Part shown: positions 37,557 through 46,012 of the stretch, piece after piece
Numbering within the stretch: position 1 is the stretch's first letter
Layout of the letters: every line of letters starts with the position of its first letter
Assembly (NCBI RefSeq): GCF_029853675.1
Contig: NZ_CP122539.1
Location: 186,001 to 250,000 of the forward strand
Length of the DNA stretch: 64,000 nt
Origin: Tenacibaculum tangerinum
Lineage (GTDB): Bacteria > Bacteroidota > Bacteroidia > Flavobacteriales > Flavobacteriaceae
Direction: 5' to 3'
Notes under the pieces: model-generated
What the model saw: only the letters and a program-made list of their open reading frames with translations
Databases searched by the model: none
What the model was told of the DNA's origin: nothing
Program-made: the position numbers and the translations under genes

Positions 37557-39209
37557 CTATTTTATATACTCTTTTAATTCATTTTTTAATTCCTCAATCC
37601 CGATAGAAGAATTACTGTATTTGTTATATTCATTTAATAAAATAGAATCGATTTGCTCAATTATTTTATTTTGTTGGTTGTCATATCTATTTGTAATCAT
37701 TAATGATTTACCTAACTTTTCTAATTCATTAACGGATTGACTTGAAATGCTATTTATACCAACGACTTTAATCTCTTTAAATTCATAAAGTTGTATTTTT
37801 CTTAAACCGTTTCCTTGACTTCTAGAGTTATTTAAAATACTCAGTCTAGTAAATGATGAGTTTAATATTGCTAGATAAGCTAACTCTGATTGTTCAATAT
37901 TTACAGAATAGAAATTATCAGAAGAAAGATGTTTATTTGGGTTGTAGATAAAATCGATATTGTTCCTTAAATAGTAATTGAAAATAAAATTTCCAGCCGA
38001 TTTTAATTTTATCGTGTACCAATCTTTATTTTGTGTAATATCTCGCTTTACCGCTTTATATTTATCGGATGAAGTGTTAAGAATCTTGTTTTTTACAGAA
38101 TCTAAATATTCTTTGGTCACATCAGAAATAGAACCATTCACAGCCAATATATACGCATTTTCTTTAGTAACATTATATGTCTTTATTCTAGAAATATTCT
38201 TAACTATAGGTTTAAGCTCTGGATATTTTTTTTCGGAAAAAATGAAGTGATTATTTACAATTGCTGAAGTGCCACGTTGAATAGGTTTAGAAACAATGGA
38301 GCTAAGTGTTTTAAATAGTTTTGATTTAAAATTGATTATGCTGGAATTGTTAAAAGAATAGCTTAATAATTCCTTTGGGCGGAGATTATGTGCTTTATCC
38401 GTTAATCCATTATATGTTTTTAAATCGTTTAAGTCATTTAAAGAGTAATATGCAGTTGATTTTCGACTATTTTTAGTTTTAACAAACTTGATTACTGTTG
38501 CTCCAACTTCTGCATTATCAAAGGCACTTTTCTTAAAGTGATAAATACTTGTTAAATGTCCTAATTTTAGAAATGATTCTTTTAAAAAGATACCGAAACT
38601 ACTATAAAGCCAACTGTCATAAATTACGGCTACCATTATTCCATTTTCCTTCAGATGTAAAATACTTTTAAGCAAAAAATAGATATACAAATTTGATTGA
38701 GAAGGAACAGTTGAAAAACTTGATAATAGTTCGTTTTTTATGTTTGATTTTGAATTCACTCCATTTGCTAATAACTCTTGTCTGACATAAGGAGGGTTTT
38801 GAATTATTAAGTCGAACTTCTCTGTAGAGTCTAAATCAAAAAAACTTCCTTGAATTAGAGTCCTTTTGGCTTCATTATAAAAATTCTTAATTTCCTCATT
38901 AATTAAATTTTCATCAATTTCTACTCCTTTTAGATAGCAATCTGAAACTTCTTTAGGTAGAGCTTTGAAAAAAGTGTTCGGACCAATACAAGGGTCAAGA
39001 ATTTTAGATTTTGAACTAATATTCTCTTTTAATAAACTAATCATAAATTTAGCAAGAATAGGAGAGGTGAATACTTGCCCTAAATTTTCATTTTTTTCAG
39101 GCTTTTTAGCCATAGTTTCAAAATCTTTTGAAAAAAATAATTCTAATTGTTCTTCAAATGATTGAACAAGTTCATCAACTTTATATGGTTCTGAAATTGT
39201 ATTAATCAT
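37557..39209 (-). CDS. Cassette F: second N6-adenine DNA methyltransferase
   Basis: 550 residues. Motif I is ILDPCIGPNTFF (70-81) and motif IV is QNPPYVRQ (137-144). The C-terminal half, with an RGTSAIVNNHF loop, resembles the target-recognition part of Eco57I/TaqI-class enzymes. No nuclease motif is seen. It overlaps the controller gene by 8 bp. Together with the fused enzyme it could methylate the two strands of an asymmetric site. Confidence 0.85.
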   Translation of the reverse strand: MINTISEPYKVDELVQSFEEQLELFFSKDFETMAKKPEKNENLGQVFTSPILAKFMISLLKENISSKSKILDPCIGPNTFFKALPKEVSDCYLKGVEIDENLINEEIKNFYNEAKRTLIQGSFFDLDSTEKFDLIIQNPPYVRQELLANGVNSKSNIKNELLSSFSTVPSQSNLYIYFLLKSILHLKENGIMVAVIYDSWLYSSFGIFLKESFLKLGHLTSIYHFKKSAFDNAEVGATVIKFVKTKNSRKSTAYYSLNDLNDLKTYNGLTDKAHNLRPKELLSYSFNNSSIINFKSKLFKTLSSIVSKPIQRGTSAIVNNHFIFSEKKYPELKPIVKNISRIKTYNVTKENAYILAVNGSISDVTKEYLDSVKNKILNTSSDKYKAVKRDITQNKDWYTIKLKSAGNFIFNYYLRNNIDFIYNPNKHLSSDNFYSVNIEQSELAYLAILNSSFTRLSILNNSRSQGNGLRKIQLYEFKEIKVVGINSISSQSVNELEKLGKSLMITNRYDNQQNKIIEQIDSILLNEYNKYSNSSIGIEELKNELKEYIK

Positions 39210-39501
39210 TTTTTATAGTTTTATATTTAATCTGTTCTTCTGCGGCTTTCAATGCATTTAAACCTTCTTTTTCATTTTTAACAATGTCATAAATTTTAGT
39301 AGCAATCCACAGAGCTTCCAGTTCCTCAAATGAGAAATTGAAAGTTTCACTAATAGTTTTCAGATGTTCACGTTTAATTGCTTTTTGGTCGTTCTCAACT
39401 TTACTTAAGTATCCGTCTCCAATTTTAAGAATAGCGGCAAGCTGTCTTTGAAACATTCCAGAAGATTCTCGTAATTCTTTGATTTTTTGTCCGAGTGTCA
39501 T
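39202..39501 (-). CDS. Cassette F: XRE-type controller protein
   Basis: 99 residues with a Cro/C1-type helix-turn-helix (about 4-58: LGQKIKELRESSGMFQRQLA then GDGYLSKVENDQKAIKREH). It is the first gene of the restriction-modification operon, as expected for a C protein that delays nuclease expression in a new host. A 26-bp inverted repeat just upstream fits its operator. The extra C-terminal 40 residues are helical. Confidence 0.88.
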   Translation of the reverse strand: MTLGQKIKELRESSGMFQRQLAAILKIGDGYLSKVENDQKAIKREHLKTISETFNFSFEELEALWIATKIYDIVKNEKEGLNALKAAEEQIKYKTIKND

Positions 39502-39513
39502 TTTACCAAATTT

Positions 39514-39539
39514 AGACTTGACTATTTAAGGTCAAATCT
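39514..39539 (-). promoter_or_regulatory. Candidate operator/promoter of the restriction-modification operon
   Basis: AGAyTTGAC-N7-GGTCAAATCT is a near-perfect inverted repeat 13-38 bp upstream of the controller ATG. On the minus strand TTTG of one half lies 18 bp before TAAATTTG, the Bacteroidota -33/-7 pair. A repressor or activator bound here would sit in the promoter. The -7 box almost touches the ATG, so the mRNA would be nearly leaderless. Confidence 0.6.
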
Positions 39540-39665
39540 AATAATATTTTTCGGAAATGTATTCAGAAGCGTTGGAAAGATTTTAGCTCTTTTGGTTTTT
39601 TAAGTTTTGGCTTTTGTGTCGGCAAAAACCAAATGTGCTAAAATGTGCGGCTGGCTTTTCAGCTT

Positions 39666-39808
39666 GTGTACAACGGTTTTGGCTATGGTTTCGTTACGGA
39701 ATGGTAAGCGAGTATCATTCCGCCGTAACCATAAATTTAGCAAAAAGGCTCGATATTCCGATTAGGAAATTCAGCCGTAATGAACTATAGCCGTTGTTGT
39801 GCATAGTG
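39666..39808 (-). repeat. attC-like site 7
   Basis: About 143 bp. Boxes: TGTGTACAAC (cassette F, matching GTTGTACAC at 33539, 6.1 kb away) and GTTGTGCATAG (cassette G side). Arms GGCTATGGTTTCGTTACGG and CCGTAATGAACTATAGCC are nearly complementary. Confidence 0.85.
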
Positions 39809-39828
39809 TTTTTTATTCAGCTTTAATT

Positions 39829-40299
39829 TCATACTTCAGTTTCGAGAGGTAAACTTTGCCCATTATAAAAAGTCATTACTCTCACAAAAAAGTCATTCCC
39901 ATATTCCGATTTAACTTGGTCAAAATCACGAAGGACTGATTCAAATTCCAATTCAGACGTTTGAGTGATTTCAGATGTATGTTTATAAACGAAAAAATTA
40001 TCTGATATATCTAAAGTGTCTTTAAAAACCTTTTTGTCAATTAATTTCCGTTCTCCGCTTTTCAATCTTTCCGCAACATTTATTTCAGAGTTAGAAGATT
40101 CCACGAAGCGATAATAATCTGAAGATTGAGTGTTTTTAGTGCCTTTTTCTAAATCCTTTATTCTCTTTTTTAGTTCAGAAATTTGCTTATCCTTTTCAAC
40201 TATTTCATCATTCAATTTATTCCACTCCAGTTTGTTTGAGTTAAACTCACAACTTGAAATAAAAATCAAAGTTAAAATCAAAAACGGAATTTTTTTCAT
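39829..40299 (-). CDS. Cassette G: coiled-coil lipoprotein
   Basis: 156 residues: a lipoprotein signal (lipobox ISSC), then a coiled-coil (about 25-55: KLNDEIVEKDKQISELKKRI) and a small C-terminal alpha/beta region. Not recognised. The two ends of this cassette do not match each other, unlike all others: the R'' side has GTTGTGCATAG and the R' side TGTAGGTAAC, the latter being the box of cassettes H and H2. Confidence 0.72.
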   Translation of the reverse strand: MKKIPFLILTLIFISSCEFNSNKLEWNKLNDEIVEKDKQISELKKRIKDLEKGTKNTQSSDYYRFVESSNSEINVAERLKSGERKLIDKKVFKDTLDISDNFFVYKHTSEITQTSELEFESVLRDFDQVKSEYGNDFFVRVMTFYNGQSLPLETEV

Positions 40300-40302
40300 A
40301 AT

Positions 40303-40443
40303 TGTAGGTAACGTTTCGGGCTATGGTTTCGTTGCGTTGTTTGAGCACTAATTTACTAAAAAATAACTGAACCTAATTGTTCATGTCTGAGGATTTTCCG
40401 ATAGGAAAATCAGCAGCAATGAACTATAGCCATTGTTACCTAC
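40303..40443 (-). repeat. attC-like site 8
   Basis: About 141 bp, nearly identical to site 9. It contains an inner hairpin GATTTTCC-GATA-GGAAAATC. Boxes: TGTAGGTAAC and GTTACCTAC. Confidence 0.85.
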
Positions 40444-40731
40444 TTGGTGCGACAAGTCAGCTAAATCCGACTCAGTTCGGTGTTCAATTTATTTAGTAGA
40501 TTCTTTTATTCGGTTTACATTTAATTCCGTTCAAAATTTTGCTTTTTCAGCGCAAAATTTTGCCCGCATTATTTTCTGCTTCGACTGGTTTTTCGGCTTC
40601 GGTTTCGAACTCCATTGTGGATTCGACATTATTTTCTGCTCCAACTTTTGATTTTTTTTAGAACTAAATCTTGCTTTTTTCAGCTTTCAAATCAACCGCA
40701 AAGTAGTTCAGGTCAATTTTTTCGGAGCACT
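40444..40731 (-). other. Cassette H: cassette without a recognisable gene
   Basis: Bounded by GTTACCTAC and GTAGGTAAC, which pair. No open frame on the cassette strand looks coding; the only sizeable frame, on the plus strand, has no family features. Its sequence is a diverged duplicate of the DNA on both sides of the IS3 element in the next cassette. Confidence 0.65.
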
Positions 40732-40871
40732 TGTAGGTAACGGCCCCGGCTATAGTTTCGTTGCGTTGTTTGAGCACTAATTTACTAAAAAATAACTGAA
40801 CCTAATTGTTCATGTCTGAGGATTTTCCGATAGGAAAATCAGCAGCAATGAACTATAGCCATTGTTACCTA
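40732..40871 (-). repeat. attC-like site 9
   Basis: 140 bp, close copy of site 8 (arm GGCTATAGTTTCGTTGC against GCAATGAACTATAGCC). Boxes: TGTAGGTAAC and GTTACCTA. Confidence 0.85.
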
Positions 40872-41007
40872 TTTGGTGCGACAAGTCAGCTAAATCCGGC
40901 TCAGTTCGGTATTCAATTTATTTCGTAGATTTTTATTATTCATTTAGGTATTTAATTTGTTTTGACCCCTATAAAACAAGAGTAATCTTTCAAATTTCGA
41001 TTATTAG

Positions 41008-41850
41008 TTAAGCTGTTAATTTTTTCATAGTAATTAGATGTTCATCTGCATTCCATTTTTCCATTGGAGTTATGCGTCCCAATAGGTCGTGAAGTCTTCT
41101 ATTGTTATAAAATTTCAGGTAACGCTTTAGTATCTGTTCTATTTCACCAAAGTATTGATAATCGAACCTTTTAAAAACTTCTTTTTTTAATATGCCGTGA
41201 TAGGCTTCAATATGTGCGTTCTCTTCTGGTGTGGCAATATGTGTAAACTCTTGTTGGACTCCGATTAAACCTAAATATTCACGTACTTTTTTTGCTATAA
41301 ATTGACTGCCATTATCACTTCTAATGACCACGTTATTAGGATATTCATAATCTTCAAATAACTCTGATAGCAGTGCTATTACATTGTTTTGTTTAATAGT
41401 AAATGAAAAATAATCCTTTAATATTCTGCGTGTGTGAACGTCAATTACAGAGAGTAAGTAAGCGTTTTTGCCTTCACTAGGTATCCAAACCATCTTTATA
41501 TCCATTTCTAAGCATTCTAATGGTCTATTGGTTTGAACCTTTCTGAATTTTACAAATTTACGTCCAGAACCACTTCTATCTATTCTGTTGCAAAGCTTTA
41601 ACAATCCTTCTTCTTTCATAATTCTGTATAGCTTTTTATGGTTGATAGTGTAACCATCTCTATTCAAATAGCTAGTCATTAATCGATATCCACAATCTAT
41701 AAACTCGTGCTGTAAGATCTCCTTTATAGAAGTTACTAGGACATCTTGTGACACAAAACCTTTTGTATTGTGAAAGGTTTGTCTAGATGGCTTATTTCCT
41801 TTTTTGCCACCGCTAGGAACTCTATAATAACTACTCTCAACAATACCCAC
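41008..41850 (-). CDS. IS3-family transposase OrfB (DDE integrase domain)
   Basis: 280 residues from the first Met of the frame; translation probably enters earlier by frameshift from orfA. An HTH_21-like start (CGYRLMTSYLNRDGYTI) precedes the rve catalytic core. DDE residues are in LEMDIKMVW, VIRSDNGSQF and TPEENAHIEAYHG. It looks intact, so the element may be active. Confidence 0.93.
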   Translation of the reverse strand: MGIVESSYYRVPSGGKKGNKPSRQTFHNTKGFVSQDVLVTSIKEILQHEFIDCGYRLMTSYLNRDGYTINHKKLYRIMKEEGLLKLCNRIDRSGSGRKFVKFRKVQTNRPLECLEMDIKMVWIPSEGKNAYLLSVIDVHTRRILKDYFSFTIKQNNVIALLSELFEDYEYPNNVVIRSDNGSQFIAKKVREYLGLIGVQQEFTHIATPEENAHIEAYHGILKKEVFKRFDYQYFGEIEQILKRYLKFYNNRRLHDLLGRITPMEKWNADEHLITMKKLTA

Positions 41851-41903
41851 TATTTTTATAATTTTTGTCTTGCTACACTTGTGCTTTTCATAGGTTACAT
41901 CTA

Positions 41904-42215
41904 CTAAATCTTTCTTAGATCTGATGTCCCAAACTTTTTTTTTAAGAGTTCTCGCTGTACCTCTAGTTCTATTTCTTTATCACTAAGTAACTTTCGCAAT
42001 ACACGATTTTCTTCCTCTGTAGCTTTAAGTTCTTTACTTTTGGTATTGTAGGTAACCTTCAATCCAGCTTCTCCTTTATGCTCAAACTTCTTTTTCCAAC
42101 TATAGAAAGTGCCAGTACTAACACTATATTTACGACAGGCTTCTACTATACCTATCTCTTCAGAACTAGCTAATATTTCTAACTTCTGTTCTAAGGTCCA
42201 TTTCTTATATCTCAT
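41904..42215 (-). CDS. IS3-family transposase OrfA
   Basis: 103 residues: a helix-turn-helix (KWTLEQKLEILASSEEIGIV, CRKYSVSTGTFYSWKKKF) and a leucine-zipper-like coil (about 65-92). Near its end a run of nine A followed by G (41938-41946 on the complement) is a slippery site. A -1 shift there reads VWDIRSKKDLVDVTYEKHK into the orfB frame, giving OrfAB transposase. Confidence 0.92.
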   Translation of the reverse strand: MRYKKWTLEQKLEILASSEEIGIVEACRKYSVSTGTFYSWKKKFEHKGEAGLKVTYNTKSKELKATEEENRVLRKLLSDKEIELEVQRELLKKKFGTSDLRKI

Positions 42216-42489
42216 AATTTCAAATGTATTAATTTGAAATTTAAAATAGTACTCCGAACTTATTGGGGGCTAAAATATAATTCCGCTCAAACTTTTGCTT
42301 TTTCAGCTCAAAATTCTGGCCGAGTTATTTTCGGCTTCGACTGGTTTTCGGCTTCGATTCTAATCTCAATTGTTGATTAGGTATTATTTTCTGCTCAAGT
42401 TCTTAATTCTTTCGTTAGAATTAAATCTTGTTTTTTTCCGCTTTTAAATCAGCTGAAAATTAGTTCAGTTCGACTTTTCGGAGCACTTG

Positions 42490-42628
42490 TAGGTAACGTT
42501 TGGTGTATGGTTAGTTGCGTGGTTAAGCCACTAATTTAGTAAACAAAAACTTGCCAGAGAAAATTCCGTAGGAATTTTCAAAATAGGTAACGACCAAAGC
42601 AATTAATTATACACGGTGTTGGCAATAG
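42490..42628 (-). repeat. attC-like site 10
   Basis: About 139 bp with inner hairpin GAAAATTCC-GTA-GGAATTTTC. Boxes: TGTAGGTAAC (H2) and GTTGGCAATAG (cassette I). The gap 42273-42489 before it holds only H-cassette duplicate sequence, no gene. Confidence 0.84.
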
Positions 42629-43642
42629 TTATTTTTTTAGTTCGATTATCCAATTCACTAAATATTCTTTAAATGAAGCGTCAACATTATAAATTTCATT
42701 TGTTAGTTGATTAGTTCCTTTTTTTGTCATAAAGTGGTTTAACTTTCCGATTTCTTTGAATTCAATATTAGAGTTTGCAATTTTATTCAATTCTTTTTTA
42801 CTTTGTATTGGGTCGACTAAAATGTCTTCTTTTCCAATAATTACCAAAGTAGGAAAGTCAATATTTTGATATGTTTTTGTATTATCAATTCGAGCAAATT
42901 CAACATTATGAGGCATTAGGTAATTAGAAAAAGACTTTTTGTTAACGTTTATTTTTTTAGATTCTTTTTTTCCGATTTTCCATAGTTCCCAAGCAGTTTT
43001 ATTTGGATTCTTATCTATCAATTGATAAACATAATTTAAAGCATTTATTCGCTCTTCAGTGTTTTTTCCAATTATTAAATTGTCATAATTTTTAATTCCA
43101 TTCTCAATTTGATATTTTAATAATTCTCTTGGTTTTCCAATTGGTGCTGACCATTGAATTAGAAAATCAGGTTTTATTTTCTGTTCAATTGATAAAGTTG
43201 TAACTATTCCACCCAAACTGTGACCTAAAAAGCCTATTTTTTTGTTTTTTGTAAATTTTGATTTTTCAAACTCTCTATATATTTCAATGAAATCACTCGT
43301 GTAAATTTTTGGTTGGTCATTATATTCTCCTGTTGATTTTCCTACTCCTCTTTTGTCAAATTTAAAAACTCCAATATTATTTTCAAGCATATACTCGGTT
43401 AAGTAATTATGAGCTTTTTGAGATATTTTTCCTGTTCCAGATACGATTACAAGTATTTTATTATAGTCAGATTTTGGTGTAAATAATGTTCCGAAAATTG
43501 TAATTGTTTCATTTACTTTTTTACTTATTTCTTCAATGTTATAGTTTTGAATGTTCTTAATTTCCTTTTCATTATTGAATTCTCCTTGAGAAAAAATAAA
43601 GTTTGAAATAAAAAGAAATAATATGATTGACACTTTTTTCAT
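42629..43642 (-). CDS. Cassette I: secreted alpha/beta hydrolase
   Basis: 337 residues with a signal peptide (about 1-18, ending NFIFSQG). An alpha/beta-hydrolase fold: nucleophile Ser in IGFLGHSLGGIVTTL, a RGVGKSTGEYNDQ loop, Asp in IIGKEDILVDP and the catalytic His in KLNHFMTK. It is probably a periplasmic esterase or peptidase; substrate unknown. The sequence upstream of the ATG holds TTG-N17-TATTTTTG, a fair Bacteroidota promoter, so the cassette may carry its own. Confidence 0.85.
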   Translation of the reverse strand: MKKVSIILFLFISNFIFSQGEFNNEKEIKNIQNYNIEEISKKVNETITIFGTLFTPKSDYNKILVIVSGTGKISQKAHNYLTEYMLENNIGVFKFDKRGVGKSTGEYNDQPKIYTSDFIEIYREFEKSKFTKNKKIGFLGHSLGGIVTTLSIEQKIKPDFLIQWSAPIGKPRELLKYQIENGIKNYDNLIIGKNTEERINALNYVYQLIDKNPNKTAWELWKIGKKESKKINVNKKSFSNYLMPHNVEFARIDNTKTYQNIDFPTLVIIGKEDILVDPIQSKKELNKIANSNIEFKEIGKLNHFMTKKGTNQLTNEIYNVDASFKEYLVNWIIELKK

Positions 43643-43737
43643 TATAAGGTTTTAAATTAAAATCAAAAATATAAATATGAAACGGTCGCAATATTAATGA
43701 ACTGTTAATTAGTGATTTTTTAACGGACTCTTTAATT

Positions 43738-43874
43738 ATTGCCAACGTCTCGGCTATGGGTAGTTGCTTAAAGTACTAAAGCTAGCAAAAATGCACCAAT
43801 TGAGGAATATTTGGAGAATATTCCGATTGGCACTTACCGTACTCAAGCAATTACTTATAGCCATTGTTGTAAGG
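43738..43874 (-). repeat. attC-like site 11
   Basis: 137 bp. Arms GGCTATGGGTAGTTGCTT and AAGCAATTACTTATAGCC. Boxes: TATTGCCAAC (cassette I, exact) and GTTGTAAGGC (cassette J). Same family as sites 15, 19 and 20. The last codons of cassette J's gene lie inside it. Confidence 0.86.
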
Positions 43875-44877
43875 CGTTATTTATTCGATTCTTAAATTCA
43901 ATTTTATTGTCAACGTGTAATGCTAAATTCTTATATGTTCGTTTAATTCCATATAGTCCAATCAATACATTTTCTTCTTTTAATTTGATGATAATATTAT
44001 GGCTTTCCAACTCTCCCAAAAATGATAGTTTCCGAGTTTCTGTGTTCAATTCTATATCTTTTGATGAAATTTTGATACTGTCAATGTCTGCTAAATCAAT
44101 AGTCGTTTCGTTCATAATTCCATATCGAAGGAACAGTTTGTTGTTTTCAATTGATATTGGTCTTTTAAGCATTGATTTTAAAAATCCGAAAATTTGAATG
44201 CCAGAATAAATACTAAAAAAAGTTAAAATCCAAGCAACCGCAGTATTCCATTTTGCTAATAAAATATGTAGTGTAATAGTTTCTATAGTTATTATCAATA
44301 TAATTGCAATTAATAGAGGAACCGTTCCGCTGTCTTTGTGATAAGTAAACTCATTGTCTTTCAACTTTCTTTTTTTCCAATGAACAAATCCGTAGTAGAA
44401 AACGGCAATTTCGGTTACAATAGGAATAACAGCTCCTTTTGGAAGTATTTCATAACAAGTACTTTTTAAAGTTGTGAAAAAATCAAAGGATTCTGTCTTG
44501 TTTAGTTTATATCGTTTTATTGCTTTCCGAATGTTGAAGATAACAAAAAATAAAATTGATAGTTCCACGATTGGAAGTACCCAAGTCTTAAAAAGGTTTA
44601 GATAATAATGATTTTCAGTTGGAAGTATTAGCGAACAAATAATAATACCAACAATTAAGAATGGTACTACTGTTGTTTTTGGGATATTTGTTTTTCTAAT
44701 TAATAGAAGATATACGAGTGGTACAGTTAACAATAAATCAAATGTTATTCCAATAGATAAAGTACTCGGATTTGTACTAAATATATTTGATTTCGTAATG
44801 AACACCATTATTCCGATTATTAATAATGGTATTCCGAAAATTATTAGGTTTTTCTGAATATTTATGGTTTTGTTCAT
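43855..44877 (-). CDS. Cassette J: multi-spanning membrane protein of unknown function
   Basis: 340 residues with about seven hydrophobic segments in the first 240 residues, then a soluble C-terminal PH-like region (about 245-340: RYGIMNETTIDLADIDSIKI). That resembles bacterial PH domains that follow membrane segments, but I am not sure. The final residues (LQQWL) and the stop are encoded by the attC-like site, so the protein end depends on the site. Confidence 0.7.
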   Translation of the reverse strand: MNKTINIQKNLIIFGIPLLIIGIMVFITKSNIFSTNPSTLSIGITFDLLLTVPLVYLLLIRKTNIPKTTVVPFLIVGIIICSLILPTENHYYLNLFKTWVLPIVELSILFFVIFNIRKAIKRYKLNKTESFDFFTTLKSTCYEILPKGAVIPIVTEIAVFYYGFVHWKKRKLKDNEFTYHKDSGTVPLLIAIILIITIETITLHILLAKWNTAVAWILTFFSIYSGIQIFGFLKSMLKRPISIENNKLFLRYGIMNETTIDLADIDSIKISSKDIELNTETRKLSFLGELESHNIIIKLKEENVLIGLYGIKRTYKNLALHVDNKIEFKNRINNALQQWL

Positions 44878-44890
44878 AGGTTTGCTTTAA

Positions 44891-45032
44891 TGACTTACAA
44901 CGTATTTGTGTATGATTTTTTGCGAGAAAAAGACGCGAGTCGTTTTCCGATGTTGCGGAAAGATAATTAATAAGATTGAATTTCGGGCGAGGAAATTCAG
45001 CCGCAATTAATTATACACCTTGTTATAGCCAG
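44891..45032 (-). repeat. attC-like site 12
   Basis: 142 bp, nearly identical to site 3. Boxes: GACTTACAAC (cassette J, one mismatch) and GTTATAGCCA (cassette K). Inner stem GAAAAAGACGCGAGTCGTTTTC is visible. Confidence 0.84.
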
Positions 45033-45851
45033 TTATTTATTTTTCATCAATTTTGAGATCGCTCTCATAAGTCTACAAGATTTATCTTTCAGACAGTAAA
45101 TTGTATTAGTTCCTTTTATTCTAAAAACATAATCATCTTCGGAAGAGCATAAGTTTTCATCGTTTTCATCTAGCTCTTTAAGACTATTGATAAAATTATT
45201 AAGATTTTCTTTATAGTCTGAGTTTTCAGAATATAACCAAGTTTGAAATCTAGATTCATCAATAATTCTTTCCTTGTAAACTATTTCATTTTTTTTGTTG
45301 AAAAAAAACTCTATTAAAGTAGGAGGAGATCCACCAAAACAACCTTTGTTTAAAAAAAGAAATTGTAATGTGTCATTTTTTGAGAACATACCCATTTCAA
45401 AATCTTTGATTTTCTTTTTCTTATAATATTTTTCTAGCTTAGCTGGAAATTCTAGTCTTATACTTTGATTAAAATCTATTATTTGTTCAATAGTATCATT
45501 CAATTCAGACAAATATTTAACATTATATAAACCAACAGTTAATGAATCGTATATGTAACTATGATTTACCCTATCTTCATGAAAGAATATGTCAGGTTCT
45601 ATATTTTTTTCGGTATTATTGATTTGTAGTCTTTGCCAAATTCCATATTCTGGCTTTATAGCTTGTATATAATATCCATTTGGAGAATATTTTGTGGGAG
45701 AAGAGTTTTCTCCGATATAAAGATCTCCATATAATGTGTCACTTGGTGATATGACTTTGATGTTTTGGTTCGAATAATTATTACATGAAATCAATAAGGT
45801 CAAAATAGAAAGCAGAAATATTGAATTCAATAAGTTTTTTTCTTTTTTCAT
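45033..45851 (-). CDS. Cassette K: lipoprotein of unknown function
   Basis: 272 residues with a lipoprotein signal (lipobox LISC, Cys near residue 23). The mature protein is Asn- and Ser-rich at first, then mixed alpha/beta, with a C-terminal pair of cysteines (ENLCSSEDD and YCLKDKSC). No family recognised. Single gene between matching TGGCTATAAC boxes. Confidence 0.75.
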   Translation of the reverse strand: MKKEKNLLNSIFLLSILTLLISCNNYSNQNIKVISPSDTLYGDLYIGENSSPTKYSPNGYYIQAIKPEYGIWQRLQINNTEKNIEPDIFFHEDRVNHSYIYDSLTVGLYNVKYLSELNDTIEQIIDFNQSIRLEFPAKLEKYYKKKKIKDFEMGMFSKNDTLQFLFLNKGCFGGSPPTLIEFFFNKKNEIVYKERIIDESRFQTWLYSENSDYKENLNNFINSLKELDENDENLCSSEDDYVFRIKGTNTIYCLKDKSCRLMRAISKLMKNK

Positions 45852-45869
45852 ATTTATAATTGTCTGTAA

Positions 45870-46010
45870 TTGGCTATAACGTTTATGTATAAGAATAGTT
45901 GGGGGTTTGTATGCGAGGATTTTCCGAAGGAAAGTCAGACGTTACAAACACGCAACGACCTTTGATTAAGTACTAAACCGCAATTATTCTTATACGGTGT
46001 TGGCTGTAGT
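45870..46010 (-). repeat. attC-like site 13
   Basis: 141 bp with inner hairpin TTTTCC-GAA-GGAAAG. Boxes: TTGGCTATAAC (cassette K, exact) and GTTGGCTGTAG (cassette L). Confidence 0.84.
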
Positions 46011-46012
46011 TT

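Larger units (their letters stand above)
40963..42272 (-). mobile_element. IS3-family insertion sequence inside cassette H2
   Basis: About 1.31 kb. The ends TGACCCCTATAAAACA (left) and the inverted TAGCCCCCAATAAG (right) align with few mismatches. It has two overlapping-frame genes, orfA and orfB. The flanking DNA at 40872-40962 and 42273-42489 resembles cassette H, so the insertion split a gene-less cassette. A clear target duplication could not be fixed by eye. Confidence 0.88.

Noticed and set aside
40433..40651. Plus-strand 72-codon frame in cassette H
   Set aside because: Opposite to all cassette genes, low complexity, not kept in the duplicate H2.
43811..44197. Plus-strand 128-codon frame within cassette J
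   Set aside because: Antisense shadow of the membrane-protein gene, starting inside an attC-like site.
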